The notes under the pieces: generated by a model
What the model saw: the letters and a program-made list of their open reading frames with translations, nothing else
What the model was told of the DNA's origin: nothing
Database searches by the model: none
Shown: positions 58,433-64,000 of the stretch, in pieces
How positions within the stretch are numbered: the stretch's first letter is position 1
Layout: each line of letters opens with the position of its first letter
Assembly (NCBI RefSeq): GCF_003234185.1
Contig: NZ_QKSM01000003.1
Location: 62,001 to 126,000 of the forward strand
DNA from: Curtobacterium sp. MCSS17_008
Lineage (GTDB): Bacteria > Actinomycetota > Actinomycetes > Actinomycetales > Microbacteriaceae
Length of the DNA stretch: 64,000 nucleotides
Reading direction: 5' to 3'
Made by a program: the position numbers and the translations under genes

Positions 58433-59631
58433 GCCGTCCACGGGAGCACCGCCTCGACCACGTGGGTGCCGTCGGCGTCGCGCCCGGCCGAGAAGGTCCC
58501 ACCGACCAGTCGCGCGCGTTCGGCGAGGCCGCGCAGCCCGTGCCCGCCCGGCGGACGGGCGTCCGACCCTGGCGCTCCGGCCGTCGGGTTGCTGACCCGC
58601 ACCCGGAGCGCGGGGGCGTCGAGGACGTCCACCACGACGGTCACCGGCTGTCCCGGCGCGTGCCGGCGGGCGTTCGTGAGGGCTTCCTGCACCACCCGGT
58701 AGGCATGCCGGCCCACTGCGTCGGGTGCGGTGGCGCTCGCGTCGTCCACCGTCGCCGTCACCGTGGCACCGCCCCGCCGCGCCTCGTCCAACAGGGTGGG
58801 CAGGTCCCGCAGGGTCGGTTGCGGGGGAGCGGTCCCGCCGACGGACGCGGCGTCGCCCGGTTCGCGGAGCACCCCGAGCACGTCGCGGAGCTCGGTGAGC
58901 GCCGAGTGCGCCTCGGCACGGACCACCCCGGCGGCCTCGACCGTCTCGTCGGGGGAGAGGGAACGCCCGCGGTACTCGAGCGCCCCGGCGTGCAGGGCGA
59001 CGAGCGAGAGCCGGTGCCCGAGGACGTCGTGCATCTCACGGGCCAGGTGCGCCCGTTCCTGCTCGCGGGCCCGGTCCTCGCGGAGCTGCTGGTCGCGCTC
59101 GAGCAGGGCGGCCCGTTCGCGCAACGACTGCACGAGCGCGTGGCGCTGCCCGATCGCGACGCCTATGGCGACCAGCAGGGCGGTGCACACCACCGCTGCG
59201 ATCGCGACCTGCCAGAGCGGGGTGGTGTCCTCGACCGGGTAGAGCCCCTCACCGAACATCGAGGACGCGATGAACGCGGCGCTCCCGACGGCGATCTCCA
59301 CCGCCCGACGTCGGGCGACGAGGGACACGAGCGCGAGGACGGCCGCGCCGACGGCCGAGGTGGAGACGGTGCTGGCGGCGATCACGAGCACCGCGGTGAA
59401 CAGCGGTACGCGATGGCGGAAGGGGACGAGCACCATGGCGGCGACCCCGACGACGAGGTCGACGAGCAGCGCCGTACCGAGCCGGGCCTCGCTCCACGCC
59501 CCGGCGTCGAGCGTCGACCAGACCGCGACCAGCCCGACCAGCCCGATCAGTGCGGCCAGGGCGAGCCGCCACGTCTCCGACCACACCCGTCGTCCGATGG
59601 GAACGGGAGGTCGGAGCGCGGTCGCGGTCAT
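58429..59631 (-). CDS. Sensor histidine kinase (HisKA_3 type)
   Basis: 400 residues. Five or six membrane segments in the first 165 residues, a coiled coil (LRERAALLERDQQLREDRA), HisKA_3 box REMHDVLGHRLSLVALHAG, and a C-terminal ATPase (YRVVQEALTNARRHAPGQ, GGHGLRGLAERARLVGG). Forms a coupled pair with the overlapping response regulator. Signal unknown. Confidence 0.92.
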   Translation of the reverse strand: MTATALRPPVPIGRRVWSETWRLALAALIGLVGLVAVWSTLDAGAWSEARLGTALLVDLVVGVAAMVLVPFRHRVPLFTAVLVIAASTVSTSAVGAAVLALVSLVARRRAVEIAVGSAAFIASSMFGEGLYPVEDTTPLWQVAIAAVVCTALLVAIGVAIGQRHALVQSLRERAALLERDQQLREDRAREQERAHLAREMHDVLGHRLSLVALHAGALEYRGRSLSPDETVEAAGVVRAEAHSALTELRDVLGVLREPGDAASVGGTAPPQPTLRDLPTLLDEARRGGATVTATVDDASATAPDAVGRHAYRVVQEALTNARRHAPGQPVTVVVDVLDAPALRVRVSNPTAGAPGSDARPPGGHGLRGLAERARLVGGTFSAGRDADGTHVVEAVLPWTA

Positions 59632-59638
59632 GCCACCG

Positions 59639-59644
59639 AGCCTA
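59639..59644 (-). promoter_or_regulatory. -10 box of a leaderless promoter for the second two-component operon
   Basis: TAGGCT on the minus strand ends 7 nt before the kinase ATG. Confidence 0.6.
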
Positions 59645-59700
59645 GGAACACGACGGCCCGGCGTGGATCGGCCGAAGGTCGGAGACGTCGGTGCGCGACC

Positions 59701-60549
59701 TCACACCGCGTCGACGAGTGCCTGCGTGAGCGGGTGCCACGGCCGCGAGGACGGCCCGGTCAGCACCAGCGTCCGCACGTACCGCGGCTCCACCGGCAGC
59801 ATCACCAGGTCGTCCGGCAGCATCACCCGTCCGAGCGTCGGGACGATCGACACCCCCTCGCCGCGCTGGATCATGCCGAACATCGTGCTCATCTCCCGCA
59901 CGCGGTGCGCCCACCGGAACGGCTGCCCGGCGAGCTCGTGCATGCGTTGGATCTGGTGCTCGCACCCGCCGCCGCCGGCGACCAGGCCGTCCTCGTGCAG
60001 GTCGTCGAGCGTGAGGGCGGCGGTCGACGCGAGCGGGTGGTCCCGTCGGACGACCGCGCCCATCTCGTCCCGGGCGACGACCACGCCCCCGTCGGGCACC
60101 GGGGACGGGTCGACGAGCACGGCGGCGTCGACCGTGCCGCCCTCGAGCCACTCGGGCATCTCGTCGTCGTCGCCCTCGTAGACCTGCACGTCGACGTCGG
60201 GGAGCGTCACCGCCCACAGTTCGCGGAGCCGCGGCAGCAGGCCCTGGCAGACCGTCGGGACGGCGGCGAGGCGGACGGTGCCGCGGGCCGTGGCGGGCCG
60301 CACCACGGCCTCCAGGGCGTCGACGGAGGCGAGCACGCTCCGGGCGTGGGCCAGCATGCGGTCGCCGAGCGGGGTGGGTACGGTCGCGCCGCCTCGTCGC
60401 ACGACGGGGCCGCCGACCTCGCGCTCGAGCCCGGCGACGGCGTGGGAGACGGCGGACTGGCCGACACCGAGGACGGTCGCTGCACCGGTGAACGACCCGG
60501 CGTCGACGGTCGCGATGAAGGCGCGGAGCTGTGGGATGGAGAGGGTCAT
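59701..60549 (-). CDS. LysR-family transcriptional regulator
   Basis: 282 residues. Helix-turn-helix LRAFIATVDAGSFTGAATVL, GVGQSAVSHAVAGLEREVGG, then the effector-binding domain (VRLAAVPTVCQGLLPRLREL, STMFGMIQRGEGVSIVPTLG). AAGGA lies 5 nt before the ATG. Divergent from the EamA transporter gene, its probable target. Confidence 0.92.
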   Translation of the reverse strand: MTLSIPQLRAFIATVDAGSFTGAATVLGVGQSAVSHAVAGLEREVGGPVVRRGGATVPTPLGDRMLAHARSVLASVDALEAVVRPATARGTVRLAAVPTVCQGLLPRLRELWAVTLPDVDVQVYEGDDDEMPEWLEGGTVDAAVLVDPSPVPDGGVVVARDEMGAVVRRDHPLASTAALTLDDLHEDGLVAGGGGCEHQIQRMHELAGQPFRWAHRVREMSTMFGMIQRGEGVSIVPTLGRVMLPDDLVMLPVEPRYVRTLVLTGPSSRPWHPLTQALVDAV

Positions 60550-60559
60550 GCGTGTCCTT

Positions 60560-60592
60560 CATGGTTCCATGCGGACCAGTCGTTTGCCGCAT
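60560..60592. promoter_or_regulatory. Inverted repeats in the LysR-EamA intergenic region
   Basis: CATGG-TT-CCATG (60560-60571) and ATGCGG-N12-CCGCAT (60569-60592) overlap in the 71-nt divergent region. The second has the spacing expected for a LysR-type site. Confidence 0.4.
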
Positions 60593-60620
60593 GGCTCGAG
60601 CGTGCTCGATGCTAGCGCTC

Positions 60621-61532
60621 GTGAACGCCCTCCTCTACGTCCTGGTCGCCCTCACCTGGGGCTCGAGCTTCTTCTTCGCGAAGATCGGCCTCGAGGGCCT
60701 CGCCCCGCAGCAGGTCGCCACGGTCCGTACCGTGCTCGGCGCCGTGACGCTCGTCGTCGTGCTGCTCGTCACCCGTCGGCGCTGGCCGCGCAAGCCGCGG
60801 GTGTGGGGGCACCTGCTCGTCGTCGCGGTGTTCCTCAACGCCGTCCCCTCCTCGCTCATGGCGTGGGCCGAGCAGACCGTGCCGTCCGGCCTGGCGAGCA
60901 TCTACAACGCGACCACGCCGATCATGACGCTGCTGGCGCTCGCGGTCCTCGTGCCGTCCGAGCGGCTCAGCCGTCGGCAACTCGGCGGCATCGTGCTCGG
61001 CGTGGTGGGCGTCCTGGTGCTCGTCGGACCGTGGGACCTGGTCGGCGACCCAGCGGTCCTCGCCACGGTGCCCGGGCAGCTCGCGCTGCTCGGCATGACC
61101 GCGTCGTACGGCATCGGCCTCGCGTGGCTGCGCCGCTTCGGCGTCGGCAGCGGGCAGGACCCGACGACCGTCGCGACCGTGCAGCTGTCCCTGGCGGCGC
61201 TGCTCATGCTGCTGGTCGCGCCCGTCGTCGCGACCGGTCCGGTGCAGCTGGACTGGAGGATCGTGGCAGCGACGGTCGCGCTCGGTGCGGTGGGCACGGG
61301 CTTGGCCTACGCCTGGAACACGCGGTTGGTCGGTGCGTGGGGTGCCGGTCGCGCATCCACGGTCACGTACCTGACGCCCGTCGTCGGGGTGGCGCTCGGC
61401 GTCCTCGTGCTCGGGGAGCCGCTGCGGTGGAACGAGCCCGTGGGCGGGCTCGTGGTGTTGCTCGGCATCGCGTTGGCGTCCGGGGTGCTCCGGGGCCGGC
61501 GGGCGGTGGCGCGGCAGGTCGCTGCCGGGTGA
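60621..61532 (+). CDS. EamA/DMT-family transporter
   Basis: 303 residues from the GTG at 60621 (VNALLYVLVALTWGSSFFFA), ten hydrophobic helices in two EamA repeats (first about 1-135, second about 140-290). Drug/metabolite exporter family; substrate unknown. ATGs at 60591 and 60609 would add 10 or 4 residues but lack ribosome binding sites; the start is the least certain part. Confidence 0.85.
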   Translation: MNALLYVLVALTWGSSFFFAKIGLEGLAPQQVATVRTVLGAVTLVVVLLVTRRRWPRKPRVWGHLLVVAVFLNAVPSSLMAWAEQTVPSGLASIYNATTPIMTLLALAVLVPSERLSRRQLGGIVLGVVGVLVLVGPWDLVGDPAVLATVPGQLALLGMTASYGIGLAWLRRFGVGSGQDPTTVATVQLSLAALLMLLVAPVVATGPVQLDWRIVAATVALGAVGTGLAYAWNTRLVGAWGAGRASTVTYLTPVVGVALGVLVLGEPLRWNEPVGGLVVLLGIALASGVLRGRRAVARQVAAG

Positions 61533-61617
61533 CGTCGGGAGGACCACCGAGGCCCAGCCGCGTCGACGCCGACGGGGCGCGTCCCCTGCCCGTCGCGCCC
61601 GTGCAGCCACCGGTCCG

Positions 61618-61623
61618 TACGCT
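61618..61623 (+). promoter_or_regulatory. -10 box of a leaderless promoter for the UbiA-type gene
   Basis: TACGCT ends 7 nt before the GTG at 61631. It fixes the start within a much longer open frame. Confidence 0.6.
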
Positions 61624-61630
61624 CGCGGGA

Positions 61631-62506
61631 GTGAGCGACACCCGCAGGCCATCGACCGTCCGCCTGCTGTTCGCGTCCTCGCACCCCGGACCGACCGTCA
61701 CCGTCACCGTGCTCGCCGCGGTGATCGCCGTCGCGGTCGGTCACCCCGTGTGGCTCGTCGCGCTCGTGGCGCTCGCCGTGGTCGCGGGGCAGTTGTCGAT
61801 CGGTCTGGCGAACGACTGGATCGACGCCGACCGCGACCGTGCCGTCGGGCGGAGCGACAAACCCGTCGCACGCGGGCTCATCAGCGTCCGGGCCGTCCGG
61901 GCCGCGGCCTTCGCGACCGCCGGGGCCGCAGTGCTCCTGTCGATCGCCCTCGGCCCGGTCGCCGCGGTCGCGCACGTCGTCCTCGTGGCGGCGGGGTGGG
62001 CGTACGACGCCGGGCTGAAGCGCACGGTCTGGTCCGTCGTGCCGTTCGTGGTGGCCTTCGGCCTGCTGCCGGTCGTCGCGGTCGCGGCCGGCGGCAGTCA
62101 GGACGCAGCGTGGCCGGCGTGGTGGGCGATCGCGACCGGTGCCGTGTTCGGCATCGCGATCCACTGCACGAACGTTCTGCCCGACCTGCTCGACGACGAG
62201 GCCACCGGTGTCCGGGGGTTCCCGCACCGACTGGGGCTCCGCGGTGCCGGCACGCTCGCGTTCGGGGCGCTCGTCGTGGCCGCGGCGCTCGTGCTCGGCG
62301 GTCAGCTGGGCGGCGACGACCCCGCGCGGGGCGGTGCCGTGGTGCTGGCGGTCGTCGGTGCCCTGGTGGTGGTCGTGCTCGCCGCGGTCGGCATCCGACT
62401 GGTCTTCGCCGGTCGTCCGACCCGGGCCCTGTTCCGGCTCGTGATCGCGTCGTCGCTCGTGCTCGTCGTGGAGCTCGGCGTGGCCGGCGCACGGCTCGTC
62501 GCCTGA
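61631..62506 (+). CDS. UbiA-family prenyltransferase
   Basis: 291 residues, eight to nine membrane helices. The first Asp-rich motif is GLANDWIDADRDRAVGRSDK (NDxxDxxxD) and a second lies in CTNVLPDLLDDEATGVRGF, both binding Mg-prenyl diphosphate. The acceptor is not known; menaquinone, heme O or lipid-ether pathways use relatives. The long open frame upstream is spurious. It may draw on isoprenoids from the mevalonate operon in this window. Confidence 0.88.
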   Translation: MSDTRRPSTVRLLFASSHPGPTVTVTVLAAVIAVAVGHPVWLVALVALAVVAGQLSIGLANDWIDADRDRAVGRSDKPVARGLISVRAVRAAAFATAGAAVLLSIALGPVAAVAHVVLVAAGWAYDAGLKRTVWSVVPFVVAFGLLPVVAVAAGGSQDAAWPAWWAIATGAVFGIAIHCTNVLPDLLDDEATGVRGFPHRLGLRGAGTLAFGALVVAAALVLGGQLGGDDPARGGAVVLAVVGALVVVVLAAVGIRLVFAGRPTRALFRLVIASSLVLVVELGVAGARLVA

Positions 62507-62552
62507 GCGCGGAGCGCAGGCGCTGCGCGCGGCGCATCGACCCCCACGCCGC

Positions 62553-63725
62553 TCAGGCCCACCGCATCGCGTACACCCGGGCCAGACCGTCCGCCGTCGG
62601 CAGCGCCAGGAGGGTCCGGAGCAACGCTTCCCGTCCGGCCGACCCGAGCGTCCCGGTCGGTCGTCCGAGCGCCATGTTCAGCTCCGCCTGCCGGGCGGCC
62701 CGTCGCGCTGCGGCCAGCCGCCGTGCGGCGTACCGCGGCCAGGGCCCCGGTGCACCCGACGCGACCGCGTCGGCCAGGACCGGCACCAGCGCGGCGGCAT
62801 CGAGCCACCCGAGGTTCATGCCCTGACCGCCGATCGGGCTGATCTCGTGCGCGGCGTCCCCGACGAGCACGACCCGACCCACACCGACGCGGGAGGCCTC
62901 GCGCCGCCGCACCCGGAAGCCGCTCGTCATCGTGCAGGTGGCCGGATCCGGGCGTGCACCGGTGCGCTCGGCGACGATCGCGGCGAGCCGTGCCGCCTCT
63001 GCGGCGTCGGGAGCACCGCCGGCAGCCGCGGAGGCGACGTCGTCCGGCACGAGGGCGACGTACCGCCGGCGGCCCTGGGGGAGCGGGAACGACTCGACGA
63101 CGCCGAGCGGGCCGACGTCGACGAGCGCCGCCGACCGGGCGTCCGGCGGCTCGGGGTCCGCGAAGTCGCCCATCACGTAGCGGTCGCCGTAGTCCCGTCC
63201 GGTCGTGCCGACGCCGAGCAGACCGCGCACGGCGCTCTTCGCTCCGTCCGCCCCGACGACGAACGCCGCCTCGACGCTGACCGGTCCGCCGTCGGGCCCC
63301 GTACCGTGTGCGTGGACGTGCGTCCGGTGTCGGACGAGCCCGGTCAGGGTCGTGCCGGTGCGCAGGACGCCGCAGGCGAGCCGGTCGCGCAGGAGCGTCT
63401 CGGTGCGGTGTTGGTCGAGCGTGGCGACGTAGGGGTGCGTGGGCGAGGCACGGTCGAAGGACAGCGTCCCGAGCACCCGCCCACGACTCCGGGCCACGCC
63501 CGTGCGGACGAGGACCGCTTCGGCCAGCACCGACGTGTCGAGACCGATCGCGGCGAACGCGTCGAGCGACGGCGGGTGGATGCCGATCGCACGGGAGCCG
63601 GTCGGTGGCGCATCACGTCGCTCCCACACGGCGACGTCGACCCCCCGCGCGGCGAGCAGCGCTGCGACGAACAGGCCGACGGGTCCACCGCCGACGACGA
63701 GGACGTCGACGCGCTCCGTGGTCAC
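62553..63725 (-). CDS. FAD-dependent monooxygenase (PHBH/UbiH-like)
   Basis: 390 residues. FAD motifs: VDVLVVGGGPVGLFVAALLA at the N-terminus, FVVGADGAKSAVRGLLGVG in the middle (DG motif) and VVLVGDAAHEISPIGGQGMN (GD motif). It hydroxylates an aromatic or isoprenoid quinone-like substrate, exact target unknown. The GTG at 63725 (VTTERVD) is chosen because TAGGCT lies 7 nt upstream; the longer frame adds an Arg-rich leader. Convergent with the UbiA gene, 46 nt apart. Confidence 0.9.
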   Translation of the reverse strand: MTTERVDVLVVGGGPVGLFVAALLAARGVDVAVWERRDAPPTGSRAIGIHPPSLDAFAAIGLDTSVLAEAVLVRTGVARSRGRVLGTLSFDRASPTHPYVATLDQHRTETLLRDRLACGVLRTGTTLTGLVRHRTHVHAHGTGPDGGPVSVEAAFVVGADGAKSAVRGLLGVGTTGRDYGDRYVMGDFADPEPPDARSAALVDVGPLGVVESFPLPQGRRRYVALVPDDVASAAAGGAPDAAEAARLAAIVAERTGARPDPATCTMTSGFRVRRREASRVGVGRVVLVGDAAHEISPIGGQGMNLGWLDAAALVPVLADAVASGAPGPWPRYAARRLAAARRAARQAELNMALGRPTGTLGSAGREALLRTLLALPTADGLARVYAMRWA

Positions 63726-63732
63726 GCAGGCG

Positions 63733-63738
63733 AGCCTA
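63733..63738 (-). promoter_or_regulatory. -10 box of a leaderless promoter for the FAD monooxygenase
   Basis: TAGGCT on the minus strand ends 7 nt before the GTG at 63725. Confidence 0.6.
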
Positions 63739-63775
63739 CGGAACCGCCCGCCCGCACCCCCCAGGAGACGACGTC

Positions 63776-63817
63776 GGACGGGAGGCGCGGTGCGGGGCCG
63801 CACCGTGCCTCCCGTCC
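63776..63817. repeat. Dispersed palindrome, copy before the last gene
   Basis: 20-bp arms (63776-63795 and 63798-63817) with one G:T pair and a 2-nt loop. It begins 2 nt beyond the stop of the membrane protein gene to its right and would end that transcript; it lies upstream of the FAD monooxygenase promoter. Confidence 0.8.
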
Positions 63818-63818
63818 G

Positions 63819-64000
63819 TCAGGTGGTGACGTGGTCGCGCGCGGCGCGGTCCGCCGCGACCAGGCGGCGCGCCTCGCGGAACCGTTTCTGCGCCTTCTCG
63901 ACCGGTACCTCCACGGCGTGGGCAGCGCCGACGGCGACCACGACCGCGACCCCGAGCAACCAGACCTTGCCCCACGGGCCGTCGGCGAACGGGTCGAGGA
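63819..64000 (-). CDS. Membrane protein, C-terminal fragment (cut by window edge)
   Basis: The last 59 residues are visible: one transmembrane helix (VWLLGVAVVVAVGAAHAVEV) followed by a basic helix (EKAQKRFREARRLVAADRAA) and end DHVTT. The pattern H-A-V-E-V-P after a final helix recalls the end of acyltransferase-3 membrane enzymes, but the fragment is too short to be sure. Confidence 0.5.
   Translation of the reverse strand, partial: LDPFADGPWGKVWLLGVAVVVAVGAAHAVEVPVEKAQKRFREARRLVAADRAARDHVTT

Noticed and set aside
61307..62227. 306-residue minus-strand frame over the EamA and UbiA genes
   Set aside because: Composition is that of an antisense shadow; both sense genes have clear family motifs and membrane helices.

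Overview
This window is chromosomal DNA of a very high-GC actinobacterium. Several features point to Microbacteriaceae, probably a Curtobacterium-like organism: a DUF7882-type small protein, many leaderless starts behind a TAnnnT -10 box, the GC-saturated codon use, and a family of palindromes built on GACGGGAGGCGCGG between genes. The genus is an inference from gene content. I saw no rRNA, tRNA, CRISPR array, intact insertion sequence or phage gene.

Layout, left to right. 1-3.1 kb: end of a NarL-type two-component pair, then an MFS exporter divergent from its likely TetR repressor. 3.2-5.8 kb: a peroxiredoxin-like protein, then a divergent RimB/RimK pair in which RimK carries an extra C-terminal RCK_C (TrkA_C) domain. 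5.8-10.6 kb: an overlapping oleA-oleBC-oleD operon for long-chain olefins. 10.6-12.8 kb: a five-gene Asp23/Gls24 envelope-stress operon. 12.9-17.1 kb: an AraC-type regulator and the csoR-copZ-copA copper module. 17.2-22.2 kb: pgi, a LysM lipoprotein, an unknown gene and a sugar-porter MFS gene. 22.3-24.3 kb: an MDR oxidoreductase with ohr and ohrR. 24.3-31.3 kb: a MurE-family ligase divergent from a five-gene mevalonate operon (mevalonate kinase, diphosphomevalonate decarboxylase, phosphomevalonate kinase, HMG-CoA reductase, HMG-CoA synthase), all translationally coupled. 31.4-32.3 kb: two small genes and a strong hairpin.

32.3-39.8 kb holds the most unusual unit: a 1852-residue glutamate-synthase-type protein whose stop codon overlaps by 4 nt the start of a CysJ-like diflavin reductase. 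This reductase sits where the GltD subunit would be expected. 40.2-49.0 kb is a carbohydrate-use regulon: GH2, LacI regulator, GH31, two MalFG-type permeases and a Tat/lipobox binding protein. Two identical 16-bp operators lie between the -35 and -10 boxes of its two promoters. No ABC ATPase is present, so a shared one elsewhere is likely.

49.0-56.9 kb looks accessory: looser codon use, remnants between genes, a GH26 lipoprotein behind a 7-bp tandem repeat, a cytidine-deaminase-like protein with an altered zinc motif, an XRE regulator divergent from an SDR, a quinone-reductase-like gene, and an alpha/beta hydrolase divergent from a TetR gene. 56.9-64 kb returns to core-like genes: fructosamine kinase, a second two-component pair, LysR divergent from an EamA transporter, a UbiA prenyltransferase, an FAD monooxygenase and the end of a membrane protein.
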